53,000 nt of DNA from Strigamia acuminata (GCA_949358305.1 CASHSZ010000136.1:188001-241000), one strand, 5' to 3'; positions 19,882-30,530 are shown, counted from the first letter of the stretch. The notes: generated by a model from the sequence alone, not told the origin. Made by a program: numbers and translations.

Positions 19882-22800
19882 CTAGTAGCAATGACGATAA
19901 TCTTTTCGTTTCAACGGTCTGAGTCTGCGCGACCGGAAATCATCATTTTTTGTGTTTGCGCCATCTGGTGGCGGATTTTTAAGTTGGTTTTTATCATTTT
20001 CGTTCGTGGGCTGTGATTCAAATAGCGATTTCAATGAAATTTGTTCCGTATCATCTATATAACGCTCCTTTGGCTTGATTCTTGTTGTTTTCACTGGTTT
20101 TTCTGTGTTTTCAACCACAATTTCACCATTTTTACTGATTTTTTTCACTTTTTCAGCAAATTTCACTTTCTTTTCTGGCATATCCTTCAGAACTTCATCT
20201 ATTTCTTCTTCAATTCGCTCCTTATATGGTTTTAACCTTTCTACATTCACTATGTCACTTTTCTTTCTTGTAGAATTAATTATTTCATAGTCATTTGGTG
20301 CTGTTCTTCTCACAATTTCATAAGGGCCGGAAAATTGCGGTAAAAGCTTCTCTGACAAGCCAACTTTTCTGTTGACGGTTTTCAAATAAACCAATTCACC
20401 TGGTTCAAATTCTTTGTTGACTCTATCTTCATCAAACCTTTTCTTGCTTTTTGCAGATTGTTTTTCAAGTCGCTCATTTGCAATTTTCCTGGCTGCTCGA
20501 ATGAATTTTGCTGTTCTTAATGTAAATTCTTTCTGAGGCAAATCCAAATTAACATCTACTGTCAAATCCACATCATATCCTCGAAGTAAATAGTGTGGTG
20601 TATATCCTGTTGTTTCATGAACGCCCGTGTTGTATGAAAACAGGAGAAATGGAAGAAATTCGTCCCAGTCAGTGTGTTCGTCGTTGACGTAACTTTGCAA
20701 CATTTTTGCGAATGTCGCATTAAATCTCTCAGTCAATCCGTTTGTTCTTGGATGGTATCCTGACGTAGTTTTATGCAAACTTTTAAACATATTTGAGACT
20801 TCTTCAACCATTTTATTCCTGTATTCGGTTCCACGGTCGCTTAGGATTTCTCTTGGACTGCCTTCTTTCAGAATAACCTCATAAAGCAATGTTCTTGCTG
20901 CTTCTAATGCTGTAGCTACTGCTGCTGGTCTAGCTATTGCACTTCTAGAAAGGTAATCAGTTACAACAAAAACATGTTTATTTCCAAGTCGTGACAATGG
21001 AAATGGTCCAAGTGTGTCTATTCCAATTCGCTCAAAGGGTTTTGAGACTGTTGACCATGGCTGCATTAATCCTTTAGCTGGCGTTGTCATTGTTTTTGCT
21101 TTTGCGCAATGTTGGCAGGACAAGACGTAATTTCTGACATCTTTGTAGATTCTTGTCCAGAAGAATCGTGTTCTTACCCGTTTCCACGTTTTTGCCAATC
21201 CCAAATGAGCTCCTAGTAATCCATCGTGCATTTCATGCAATACATCTTTTTGAAGTTGTTTTGGAACTACTAGTAGTAAATCTTCCATGTTCAGGAAACT
21301 GTTAAGTTTTTTCTTCCTGAACAACGTTTTGTTTTGAAGAACGAACTGCTTTAGTGGTCGTCTTCTTCTTCTTGGAAGTTGCTCTTGGTTTTCTAGCGCT
21401 GTTATGAGGTCCAGAAGTTTGGGATCCTTCCTCTGTTCAACAGGGAGGTCCAAGTTTTCCAAGAAAAGCGAAGGTAATTTTTCTATTTCTTCTTCACTTA
21501 ATTCTTCCTGGATCCTACTTAAAGCATCGGCATCTGTGTGTTTCTTGCCGCTTTTATGAAATATTTCAAAATCATACTCAGCTAATTGCAGCGCCCACCT
21601 GGCTAGACGTCCATTTGGATTTCGGACTCCTTTCAGCCATTGGAGGGCAGAATGGTCGGTAATAATTTGGAATTTCTGTCCATATAGGTACGGTCTAAAC
21701 TTTTCAATAGCAAAAATGATTGCTAACATTTCCCTATCAGTTGCAGTGTAATTCATTTCTGCTGTGCTCATCATACGACTTGCATAAGCGATGACACGCT
21801 CTTGATTGTTGACTTTTTGCTTCAAAATAGCTCCTAATCCATAGGCACTTGCATCGCATGAAATCATGAAGGGCTGAGTAAAATCTGGATGCGCTAACAC
21901 CGGCACTGTTATTAATGCTGTTCGAAGCGTGTGGAATGCTTTTTCATGGGGAGGTCCCCAATCAAACTTTTCATCCTTTTTGGTTAAATTCACCAGAGGT
22001 TTGGAAATGTCCGCAAAACCTTTAATAAATTTCCGGTAATACGAGCATAATCCTAAAAAACCACGTAGTTGTTTAACGTTCACAGGAATTGGAAACTTAG
22101 CTACTGAATCCAGATTCCTGGGATCCGGTGAAATACCTTCAGCATCAACCACATGTCCGAGATATCGTATGGTGTGTGTCGCAAACGTACATTTACTCAG
22201 TTTGACTTTGAGATTCGCTGTTCTAAGCTTTTGGAAAACTGCCTCCAAATCAACGAGGTGCTGGTCGAAAGTCTTTGAAAACACTATCAAATCGTCAAGA
22301 TATGCAATACATACTTTTCCCAGGAGGTTACCAAGTACTTTGTTCATCAATTTTTGAAAGGCGGCCGGGCTGTTACATAATCCCATTCCAAGGACATTAA
22401 ACTCATAATGTCCGCTAGACGTGGTAAACGCTGTCTTTTCACGATCTTGTTCGTCTATTTCGACTTGGTGATATCCCTGGATGAGATCCATCATTGAAAA
22501 ATACTTCGCACCCGCTAATTGATCTAGGGTGTCATCAATACGTGGTAAGGGATAAACCATTTTCTTTGTTACCGCGTTTAACCGTCTCCAATCTACACAA
22601 AATCTCCATTTGCCATCTCTCTTCTTGATGAGTAGTACTGGTGCACTCCATGGGCTCTCGGATTCTCTAATGACTCCCTGGTCAAGTAACTTCTTTGTTT
22701 CTGCATCCTCGATTTCTTTCTCCTTAATTGATCTTCTATAAGGTTGTAAATGGATTGGAGGAGAATCTCCAGTATCAATTCGATGTTTAATCGCGTGAGC

Positions 22801-23688
22801 TCTGCCTAAATCATTGTCAGTCTTCGCAAATCTATCTGAATTTTTCTCCAGCAACTGCAACATTAGCCCTTGTTGTGATGGCGTCATGTTGTCATTCGCC
22901 ATGGCTGTGCTAAAGTCAAATTGATTAACTCTGTTTTCATCAAGCACGCCAGACTCAATTACATAAAAGGCCTTTGCAATTGCTGAGTTTTTTCCTAAAT
23001 AGATTGTCTTTTTAGTTGGATTTGCAATTCGCAGAACTCCTTCACCTTTTCTGAATTTAGTCAATGTCTTGCAACAAATTACTCCAAAACGGTCAATTAC
23101 TCCACTGAGTGGTTCTATAAAAAGTTCATCATCTACTTTCTTTGCAATTTTAATTGGAACTACACATTCATGTAATGCTGGAATTGTTATTGGTTTTAAA
23201 ACTCGGGCTATGTAATTTACATCAGTATGGTTTTTTGACATTGGGAAAACTTCTTGTTGTTCATCTTTTGGGCCTACAAAGATCTTCTGTTGGTCATAGT
23301 CGAGTTTACACTTTGCAGATCTTAAGAAATTATCTCCTAGCAGTAAATGTCGTCCAAATCCATTGACAATCAACACTTCGATGGTATGTTGTTGTTGTCC
23401 AACATCAATGGTAATCCTGGTTTTTCCTTCTGGGATTATCAATGAGCCATCCACAACTCTCAATCGAACACCTGGGCAGGGTTGATATTTGAGCTGCAGA
23501 GTTCTCACCAAATCTTCACTGATGATATTACGAAAACCTCCAGAATCCAAGACACCAGTAATTTCCATACCATTTAATACTACTGGAATCTGCAAAAGTT
23601 CATCCATAGCGTGTAACTCGATAATTTCTAATTTCCTTTTTCTTCTTTTCTTTTTGTTATTTCGTCTTTGTGGCCATTCTAGTTTCCC
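19882..23688 (-). CDS. Element C pol: protease, RT, RNase H, integrase
   Basis: Expressed by a -1 slip at 23682-23688, with a basic bridge before the first in-frame ATG at 23607. Counting from that ATG, the protease is at DSGG (D21), RT has AYLDDLIVF (first D at 438) and RNase H has MISCDASAYGLGAIL. The integrase finger is HEMHDGLLGAHLG...CQHCAKAK near 790, and the catalytic triad is D864, D924 and E960 (LSDRGTEY, TNGLTERFN). The C-terminal domain contains LLPQFSGPYEIVRR, a GPY/F-like module, followed by a charged tail. There is no stop or frameshift, so this is the only complete, uninterrupted pol in the window besides element B's long frame. Confidence 0.95.
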   Translation of the reverse strand, partial: GKLEWPQRRNNKKKRRKRKLEIIELHAMDELLQIPVVLNGMEITGVLDSGGFRNIISEDLVRTLQLKYQPCPGVRLRVVDGSLIIPEGKTRITIDVGQQQHTIEVLIVNGFGRHLLLGDNFLRSAKCKLDYDQQKIFVGPKDEQQEVFPMSKNHTDVNYIARVLKPITIPALHECVVPIKIAKKVDDELFIEPLSGVIDRFGVICCKTLTKFRKGEGVLRIANPTKKTIYLGKNSAIAKAFYVIESGVLDENRVNQFDFSTAMANDNMTPSQQGLMLQLLEKNSDRFAKTDNDLGRAHAIKHRIDTGDSPPIHLQPYRRSIKEKEIEDAETKKLLDQGVIRESESPWSAPVLLIKKRDGKWRFCVDWRRLNAVTKKMVYPLPRIDDTLDQLAGAKYFSMMDLIQGYHQVEIDEQDREKTAFTTSSGHYEFNVLGMGLCNSPAAFQKLMNKVLGNLLGKVCIAYLDDLIVFSKTFDQHLVDLEAVFQKLRTANLKVKLSKCTFATHTIRYLGHVVDAEGISPDPRNLDSVAKFPIPVNVKQLRGFLGLCSYYRKFIKGFADISKPLVNLTKKDEKFDWGPPHEKAFHTLRTALITVPVLAHPDFTQPFMISCDASAYGLGAILKQKVNNQERVIAYASRMMSTAEMNYTATDREMLAIIFAIEKFRPYLYGQKFQIITDHSALQWLKGVRNPNGRLARWALQLAEYDFEIFHKSGKKHTDADALSRIQEELSEEEIEKLPSLFLENLDLPVEQRKDPKLLDLITALENQEQLPRRRRRPLKQFVLQNKTLFRKKKLNSFLNMEDLLLVVPKQLQKDVLHEMHDGLLGAHLGLAKTWKRVRTRFFWTRIYKDVRNYVLSCQHCAKAKTMTTPAKGLMQPWSTVSKPFERIGIDTLGPFPLSRLGNKHVFVVTDYLSRSAIARPAAVATALEAARTLLYEVILKEGSPREILSDRGTEYRNKMVEEVSNMFKSLHKTTSGYHPRTNGLTERFNATFAKMLQSYVNDEHTDWDEFLPFLLFSYNTGVHETTGYTPHYLLRGYDVDLTVDVNLDLPQKEFTLRTAKFIRAARKIANERLEKQSAKSKKRFDEDRVNKEFEPGELVYLKTVNRKVGLSEKLLPQFSGPYEIVRRTAPNDYEIINSTRKKSDIVNVERLKPYKERIEEEIDEVLKDMPEKKVKFAEKVKKISKNGEIVVENTEKPVKTTRIKPKERYIDDTEQISLKSLFESQPTNENDKNQLKNPPPDGANTKNDDFRSRRLRPLKRKDYRHCY

Positions 23689-24794
23689 AATGCATTAGGT
23701 GGTCCACCACGTGGGGCTCCTCGATTTCCTCGGCCTCGGTAATTTTCAATAAAATTTTTACCTTTATAATTCGGATTTTGTGGATGGCCTTGGTTATTCG
23801 GATTCCCCTGTGGTCTTTGTCCTTGTGGTGGATTCCATTGCTGTTGTGGTGGATTCCACTGCTGTTGTGGATTTTGCTGTTGGAATCCTTGACCTGAATC
23901 ATTCCACTGATTATTCCAATTACCTCTGTTTTGACCTCTATTGTCACTCCATCCTCTTCCTTGGTTCCTATTATTGCCATTCCACCATCCACGTTGTTGT
24001 CCAGATCGTCCTCTAAAGTTACCTCTATTGTAGAACTGGGCCTGGTTTGGATGTGGTGTATACCATTGATTTTGATAGAAGACTGGAGTAACCTCTGCAT
24101 ATTGAGCTTCCCCAAACTGCTGCTGTTGTCTTAGCACTTTGACCTCTGCTAACAACTCGTCTTTGGTTTTATTGACGTCGCTCGGTTCAACTAACAAGCT
24201 TGGTTTCACCTCGCCTGTTGTATCAACAGCTTTTTGCAGTAGGGTTAGTAAAACTTCTGCAGGGTCCTCACTGAATGCATGAGCTTCCAATAATCCAAGT
24301 TGAGATGTTAATTGATCCAATGTCTTTGGAAAATTGACTACCAATTTATCTCTAGTCACCTTTTTAAGTCCTTGAAACACATGAAATATCTTTTGTTCTT
24401 CAGTAAATGCTGGTCTCGCAAAAGAACATTCTTTTAATATTTTCTGCATATGTTCCAAAGCTGTCCCATCTTTGTGCTGCATTGCCTGTAATTTCGACAA
24501 AATTGTTGTTATTTGTCGTCTGAATTTTGCCTTCAACGCATCTTTCCATTGAATCCATGTTCTAGTCGGATGTTGTGGAAGTTGGTCTAGATACCACGAT
24601 GATGCGGAGGATTTCAGCACAATTGATAGATGTTTAATTCTCTCGGTGTCATCGGCTATTGTATCTTCATATCCGATCAGCCATGTGTCAATATTTCCTG
24701 TCGCCGGATCAAAGTCAACTGGATTTCTTCTATTCACCACTAAATTTTGTAATACCGTCTGTATTGCTACAAGTTCTGGTGAAGCATTTGCCAT
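23679..24794 (-). CDS. Element C gag (ATG at 24794)
   Basis: From MANASPELVAIQ, about 371 residues. A Retrotrans_gag-like domain (SSASSWYLDQLP, TWIQWKDALKAKF) is followed by Gln/Asn/Gly/Arg-rich RGG repeats, with no CCHC knuckle. The same frame stays open upstream to 25177 but has no ATG there. That gives a further 128 or so acidic codons, either a non-AUG or spliced N-terminal extension or simply leader. I choose 24794 because it is the first ATG and starts a typical gag opening. Confidence 0.8.
   Translation of the reverse strand: MANASPELVAIQTVLQNLVVNRRNPVDFDPATGNIDTWLIGYEDTIADDTERIKHLSIVLKSSASSWYLDQLPQHPTRTWIQWKDALKAKFRRQITTILSKLQAMQHKDGTALEHMQKILKECSFARPAFTEEQKIFHVFQGLKKVTRDKLVVNFPKTLDQLTSQLGLLEAHAFSEDPAEVLLTLLQKAVDTTGEVKPSLLVEPSDVNKTKDELLAEVKVLRQQQQFGEAQYAEVTPVFYQNQWYTPHPNQAQFYNRGNFRGRSGQQRGWWNGNNRNQGRGWSDNRGQNRGNWNNQWNDSGQGFQQQNPQQQWNPPQQQWNPPQGQRPQGNPNNQGHPQNPNYKGKNFIENYRGRGNRGAPRGGPPNALGN
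23682..23688 (-). other. Element C -1 frameshift site GGGAAAC
   Basis: The gag phase is ttG GGA AAC immediately followed by the gag TAG (23679-23681). The -1 frame continues into pol and opens only about three codons upstream, so the slip window is narrow and precisely at this heptamer. Confidence 0.85.
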
Positions 24795-25979
24795 TTTAAT
24801 TGGTGATTGTTCTTTATTTATACACAAATATGAAAGTTCTAAATTTGGTTGCTCCTCAACGTCTTGGAAAACGTCCTTCTCGTCTGCGTCGTCCTGATCA
24901 CCCTGTTCTCGTATCAATAATTCTCCTAATTGCTCCACCTCGTGTGGGAACAATTCAGCTTGAAGATCAGCACTAACAACTCGTATTCGGTGCTGTTGCG
25001 GGGTTTCACCTTCCCTTTTTTGAGTTTTAAGTCCCTCTTTGGGTTTTGGCCCCCTATTTCGCTCAGTCACCTTGTCACTCAATGCTGTCTCTTCTTCCAA
25101 CTCTTCTTCTTTCTTACTACCTGAGAGCAGGTAATCCGTTACGTATTTTGAAAACGCGTAACGTCTAGAGTCCGCAATGATTTATTAATTGTAGAGAAGA
25201 CACAATCCTTTGACTCGAAGCACTTTTAATTCACTTTTCCAGTTATAAATAACACTATAACTTTTTAGCACACAAAACTCTTTTCACTTTCTGAAAAATA
25301 ATTCAATAATTAAACACTTCAATTTTCACGGTCATAATTACAAAATATCAAAAAAAACAATTCATTTTCACGGTCATAATTACTAAATTTCATCAAAACT
25401 ATTCAAGGAAAAATTTCTTATTAATAACACTTTACAAAAATGCTCTGGAAAAAAAACAAATTCATTAATAAATATAAACAATATATTCTCTATTATTATC
25501 CAATTTTATCTCAACATCACAATTAAATTCCTTATTAACATACAATTTCATCAAATTTTATCAAAATTCAATCAATAATACTATATCAATTCAATTCAAA
25601 GTCAAATATCACAGTAAATAACACTCAAATGCAAATTTATCCAATTTAAACACTCAAAACTTCTATTCTATTCTATTTTATTTTTTAGACTTTGCCAATT
25701 TTCAATCTAATTGACCTATTTATTCACTAGCAATGACTCATTCTCACTTTCCTATCAGTTTCACAAATGAATCACTCATATTTAAATTAGTTTGGGATTT
25801 CTCTAAATTTTATATGATTTTCAAGGCTATTTTTAAGCTAAATTTGCCAATTTTATGTTATTTTAATTCTAATTTCACTCATTTTGCTCTAAATTTTACG
25901 ATTTTTGATGATTTAACTCTAATTTTCGGGGTTTTTATTCTAATTTTGGTCTCGGCGAAAGAACCGCATCTCCACCATT
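24795..25979 (-). other. Element C 5' leader and open N-terminal extension of gag
   Basis: 25178-25979 is very AT-rich leader with no gene. 24795-25177 is in frame with gag but lacks an ATG; it encodes acidic sequence such as EQGDQDDADEKDVFQD. A CTCTCAG|GTAGT context near 25128 could be a splice site. This is unproven. Confidence 0.5.
25966..25977 (-). other. Element C primer binding site, tRNA-Ala-like
   Basis: On the minus strand, two bases after the 5' LTR, TGGTGGAGATGC complements a tRNA 3' end ...GCATCTCCACCA. That fits insect tRNA-Ala as I remember it. The match is about 12 nt. Confidence 0.55.
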
Positions 25980-26549
25980 TGTTACGTGGATTCCGGGCCT
26001 GATCAGGTTTCCACGCAACTGTGTTTAATTGGGGTTTTAATGAGTGTGAAAAGGAAGGAATGAGATTCATTTATGCTTTAAATTCAATTCAGATTTATTT
26101 GACCGGACAAACAGAGTTTGTTCGATCCCTTTTAAATTCAGTTACATTTATTCTCAAACAGGTCAGAATGTTATTTGGATAAACTATCATTTTACATTTA
26201 TCAAATGTACAACCTTTATTAATTGGGTTATAAAACAACTGTGTGATAATCTAAATGTAATGCAATCAAATTGGTTTTATAGTCATCAGCCGCGCTCTTT
26301 AATGAGGCGACATCAGACTCTCTAGATCTACAAAGCAAAAGTGATTAGAGACCTGTCTTAGTGCGGGCTCCTTATTTATAGCAAATCTGCCATAAACCCC
26401 ATAATTGAATTGACTGGTCCATCACATGGCGATGACGGAGTCCAACCGTCAGCGCCATCTGTGGCCGAAATTTAGCAACTTTAACCAATAATAACTCGAA
26501 TTACGCGTTACGAATCGCGCATTAATTAGCACGGTTCGTACACGTGACA
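25980..26549 (-). repeat. Element C 5' LTR
   Basis: 570 bp, apparently identical to 18141-18710, followed by the target duplication ATAT at 26550-26553. Confidence 0.95.
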
Positions 26550-26553
26550 ATAT

Positions 26554-26682
26554 TGGTTGTACCAATAGATCCTGCTGCTGGTCCGGCTCATGTGTAGGTG
26601 AGTCTGGAAGTGGCAAAGTATGCGCTTGTTCGGCTTCTACGTCCGAAACACTGGATTGCGACAAAGTGTCGCGTGAAGCCAT
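26554..26682 (-). pseudogene. Element A gag, 5' end with start codon
   Basis: ATG at 26682 opens MASRDTLSQSSVSDVEAEQ and runs 43 codons to the element C insertion. The frame matches the main gag part at 18140 once element C and one ATAT are removed. Confidence 0.85.
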
Positions 26683-26812
26683 GTTGAAATAATAATATGT
26701 GTGCCGGCAAAAATAAGTAATTAATTAAATAAATATAACGACCTATACTTGCGTAGTCTTCACTGAAGAAAATGGTGGTTTGTGTTCTCTTAGAACACGT
26801 TTCGAGTTGAAT

Positions 26813-26830
26813 CCTGTCTAGCTCGCCAAG
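26813..26830 (-). other. Element A primer binding site, probably tRNA-Arg-like
   Basis: On the minus strand, just inside the 5' LTR, TGGCGAGCTAGACAGG complements a tRNA 3' end ...CCTGTCTAGCTCGCCA. The G discriminator and T-stem resemble tRNA-Arg. The isoacceptor is not certain. Confidence 0.45.
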
Positions 26831-26832
26831 AT

Positions 26833-27873
26833 TGTCACGTCGTAGTCGACTTTTTAACAATGGTTTCGGAAATTTGAGAATTTCCAGGGATTGTAATAAC
26901 CAGAAAATTTAGATTCGCAGGCGCTGCAACTCTTAAAACTTTGCCGGGGGTGGTAGCTAGGTTAAGACAGCGTCTATTCGTGAAATCTGTATTTTATGGG
27001 TGCAGGATTCAATTCGGGCGCCGGGCAAAATGGCGAACGTTGATACTCGAATTTTAAGACCAAATATCGCTCTTCACTAGGGAAAATGTCGTCATATGCT
27101 AGGCGTACTTACGAAGAGTATGTTTCTTCTCCTGAACACGCGCAAACGTTGGGTGAACGCGCAAACAGGTACCAAACCGCAGACAACGTCGTCGAACCGT
27201 CGATAATGAAATGAATACGCAATTGAGACGAGTATAAGTTCAAAATGTCTAGGCTGAGGAGGAAGTCACAGTCGTGGCATAAAATGTATTGACGAATTAA
27301 GACCGTCGAATACGCCGTTTTTCCAGTAATTTGTACGCAAATAATGGGCAAATAATAAATGTTGTGGTTAGTTTAGACTAACATGAGAATTCGGGATGCA
27401 TAATGACCGTATGCGTTGAGACGCAACATAAATCGCACTTGGAAATCTTCCAGTTGAGACAGAAGATGTTAACTAGTCGAAGGCGAAAATTATTCTCTCT
27501 GTCAAAAATGTCTTGACAGAACAAGTCACCTCTGATCACATGTCAAAGGCCAAGTCAATTCCCAATGGGGACTGGGCAGAAAACAGGCGATCAGGGGTGA
27601 AATATGCAAATTTAGAGCGCGATTATATCAACTTATTGCAGAATTCTCATGAATTGTCTGGATGGGGTGATTAAAACCAGGCCAAATTAAAGATAAATAT
27701 CAAAAATAAGGAAAATAATATAAAATAAAATAATAAATTTAGATTTGGGAAAAATAAAATAATTTAAAGAAATTAAAACAACTTCTTAATAAAATTGGGA
27801 AAAATTAGGGAAAAGGCGCAAAATGCGCTTAAAATTTTGAAAATTATTACTGTCTAAAGTCAGGACCGTGACA
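26833..27873 (-). repeat. Element A 5' LTR
   Basis: 1041 bp, partner of 5972-7014, followed by the target duplication CCAT at 27874-27877. Confidence 0.93.
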
Positions 27874-27877
27874 CCAT

Positions 27878-28052
27878 TTACAATGAAAAAAAGAAATGTA
27901 AAGATGAGTGCAGAGATGTGAATAACAGATCGATAGCTGATATTGAAAAAGATAACAACGAACAAACAAAAAATAGAATAGTATTAGAAAAAGAGCTGTA
28001 TGATGGTCAAATGAGTGAATTGGTCAAAAATCATGGCAGATCCAGATTATAA
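27878..28052 (+). pseudogene. AT-rich cluster gene 2, 3' part
   Basis: This is the C-terminal end of the gene cut at 5971. Its frame continues from the upstream part across one CCAT copy and ends with TAA at 28050-28052. It is Lys/Glu/Asn-rich with no domain recognised. Its last 20 bases overlap the start of gene 3 in another frame, a packing usual in DNA viruses and rare in insect nuclear genes. Confidence 0.65.
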
Positions 28053-29193
28053 TGATAGAAAGAATAAATTAACAGAGGACTTTAACAAGGAGCTTAAAAA
28101 AATAAAAATGGAGCAATCTGTAGCATTTAAGCATGACCGTGACTGTGTGGAAGCCATTTGGCAAAAAAAAATAAAACACAATTTAATAAATATAATTAAA
28201 TCATTAACTGATGAAACAGAGGGAAAAATTCAAAAGTTATCAACAGTTTTTGAAAAGAAAAATGCAATGCTTCGTGACAAAATTTTAGATACCTATAATA
28301 AAATCGTTACCGCACAACAAACTTTCTATACCTTAAATCCGTACATCTATTCATATTTCAAACACTTACACGATCAGTTACCATCTTATACGAAAACCAA
28401 ACGAGAATTTAAAAGACTGGAACAAATACTTTGCGACGATGAGGACACTCCAGTAAGTTCATACCTGGAAGCGACTTACGAGGCCGATTTACTGTTAATC
28501 AGCAATTTGATTAATCCCACAGCAGCTTTGTCACATTACATTAGAACAGCAGAGAATATCGTGTTATTGGACGATAAATCAATTTGGTTAGAGTGCCGTC
28601 AAATGCGCAGCGCATTTCCCACAGAAGCTGAATTAGCTAGCATGAATGAGAATTTACACGCAAAAATCATGTTCACACGAGCAGATTTTAAAACTCCTTG
28701 TGACAAAACAAAAATTCAATGCTTGAATTCAGAAAAACTTCAACATTTTAATTCGTTGATGCTTACTTACGTCGCCGGAATGCGGCAATTAATTGTAAGT
28801 AGACAGATGGGTTTTGTTTCATACTACGAGGACAAAAAGCGAATAGACAACGTTTACTCTGCATCTGGATTACACATTGCTAGCTGCTGTATCCCGTCTA
28901 TCATTAAACACGGTAATGTTGTCTACCGACAATACGCCAGCAATGTTCAATGGTTTGAAGGTTTAGGACTTATTTCGACTGCGGATACATGCCGCGGCGA
29001 CGTTTTGGTTATCAACGAATCAGTTGACTTGGTTGATTTCGTAAGAGCTGACATGAGCAATTTTGAAAATGCATTAAATTATGAGATGCCAAATTTAGAC
29101 GACACTCTTATGAAAAGTGGCGGCGAGTTAAGCTATCAGTATGAGAACAGACGCGCTAACAGACCCAAAATGTGTTTGTACGCGCCACTCTAA
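28033..29193 (+). CDS. AT-rich cluster gene 3, unknown 386-residue protein
   Basis: The frame is intact from the first ATG at 28033 (MADPDYNDRKNKL) to the stop at 29193, intronless. An apparent start 18 bases upstream is GTG and overlaps gene 2 more deeply, so I prefer the ATG. The N-terminal 100 residues are highly charged and helical, likely coiled coil. The rest is mixed, with Cys scattered (ASCCIPSI, TADTCRGD) but no clear zinc motif, signal peptide or membrane segment. It starts inside the end of gene 2. A 185-bp piece of it (28319-28503) is duplicated, inverted, at 4465-4649. I do not recognise the family. Viral origin is inference from gene overlap, AT content and absence of introns; an alternative is a domesticated single-exon gene. 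Confidence 0.75.
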   Translation: MADPDYNDRKNKLTEDFNKELKKIKMEQSVAFKHDRDCVEAIWQKKIKHNLINIIKSLTDETEGKIQKLSTVFEKKNAMLRDKILDTYNKIVTAQQTFYTLNPYIYSYFKHLHDQLPSYTKTKREFKRLEQILCDDEDTPVSSYLEATYEADLLLISNLINPTAALSHYIRTAENIVLLDDKSIWLECRQMRSAFPTEAELASMNENLHAKIMFTRADFKTPCDKTKIQCLNSEKLQHFNSLMLTYVAGMRQLIVSRQMGFVSYYEDKKRIDNVYSASGLHIASCCIPSIIKHGNVVYRQYASNVQWFEGLGLISTADTCRGDVLVINESVDLVDFVRADMSNFENALNYEMPNLDDTLMKSGGELSYQYENRRANRPKMCLYAPL

Positions 29194-29325
29194 AATCAAT
29201 CAAACTACATTTATCATCACAGAAACCTACATTATTATTATATTCATCGGTTTGTTTGTGATAATTTTAAATATGTTTTTGTTTTAAGAAACTCGATTTA
29301 AGCATATCTTTTCGTGAAATGAAAT
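29194..29325 (+). other. AT-rich spacer after cluster gene 3
   Basis: Short intergenic DNA up to the element B insertion; TSD AAAT at 29322-29325. Confidence 0.6.
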
Positions 29326-30530
29326 TGTAATGAATCGCGTTTCCAAGCTGATTTGGATGCGTTTGAAAGACGCCGCGATACAGAAAATGTTGGGAGCCTG
29401 GTCCTCGAGACCTGCCCAGCCGTGAATGTGCGCCTTATGTCGGTAGCTAACACACTCCAGATCCCGATCAAACACGAATATTTATTTGGCCGGGTATTCC
29501 GAGCACTAAAAATGGGGGACAGAAGTTGCTTAGCAATTATAAAAGTTGGGAACAACACGAAAACTCTACGAAAATGCGCTTTTCTCGACGCGTCGGTAAG
29601 ACCAAGCTGAACGAATGTCCAGACTTGACTATGCCCGGAGCCAAAAGCAGCACAAGTCCGCGAAGGAATCGAGTATCACCTCAACACTAAACGACTGCCT
29701 CGCTGTCGAAATCAAGCGAAAAACGCGTGCTAACTCGTGCTTATGGCCCGCACGGTCACACGAATCTAAACTAAACTCCGATCTACGCCTAATTAAGCTA
29801 AAGCTCCTGATGTGGAGCGGCGAAACTAAGCTAAACGCGCGTAACATGAAATAAATGACACAAAGATTTCAGATCGAAGGCCAAACGACCCTATCTTGCC
29901 TAAATAATGACGCGTCACGGCGCTTAAAACACAACGTAAAGAGGTGGAAAACAAAGGAAACAAGTGGCTAAAAAGCCGAGAATTAACTCGGATAATGATG
30001 GAATGAAAGCCCGAAGCCGAATTGCGGAACTTCGGGGCGAGACTAAACGACGAGTGCGTTTAGAAAAGGAGCCGAAACTCAGCCATGATCACTGGCTACC
30101 GAAGTAGCACCTACGCGGTCGGGATACTGAGTTCAACTGCCTAGAAAGCAGAAAAAAGGGGAAAAGGTAAACTTGGGCTCAACCAAGTTCACCCAATCAC
30201 AGAAGAGTCAGTATCCAATCAGTACAGTCGGTGCATACTGATGAGTATGACTCACTACGACGCGTACTGACCAGAATAGAAATGCAAATAGGATTGCGTC
30301 AGAAACTATAAACTAAGATAGAAAAACTAGGAAGAGATAAGAGAAAAGTGAGAGAATGAAAGAAAAGTTAGGAGAGAGTAAGAGAAAAGAAAGACAAAAA
30401 TGAGGAGAATTAGGCTAAACTAAAGATAGGATGAATAACAACATAAGGTAGGAACAATTAGGGTTTATTACAACACAAAACACGGGGAAACAATGCGTAC
30501 AACTCGTACGCGTGAACACGGACTGTGACA
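29326..30530 (-). repeat. Element B 3' LTR
   Basis: 1205 bp, partner of 40418-41622. It carries several small hairpins, for example 29976-29980 with 29987-29991 and 30170-30176 with 30183-30189. Confidence 0.95.

Larger units (their letters stand above)
18141..26549 (-). mobile_element. Element C: complete, young Ty3/gypsy retrotransposon nested in element A
   Basis: 8409 bp with two 570-bp LTRs (18141-18710 and 25980-26549) in which I find no difference. They begin TGTTACGTG, end CACGTGACA and are flanked by ATAT. Gag, a -1 frameshift site and an intact pol are present, with primer site and polypurine tract in place. It is inserted in element A gag and so is younger than A. It is a candidate for recent or current activity. 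Confidence 0.95.
5972..27873 (-). mobile_element. Element A: Ty3/gypsy LTR retrotransposon with extra downstream gene, interrupted by element C
   Basis: LTRs at 5972-7014 and 26833-27873 begin TGTCACG and end CGTGACA and are flanked by the target duplication CCAT. Transcription runs right to left. Without element C it is about 13.5 kb, long for gypsy. In coding order it holds gag (26682 to 26554, then 18140 to 16353), pol (16383 to 11247) and an extra gene (10712 to 7848). The LTRs differ by about six substitutions and a 2-bp indel. It is defective: element C splits gag, a TAA lies in the gag-pol linker and a 379-bp duplication shifts the pol frame. Confidence 0.93.

Noticed and set aside
29353-29854. 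Open frames in the element B LTR, repeated near 40337-40907
   Set aside because: They recur because the LTR is duplicated and have no recognisable product.
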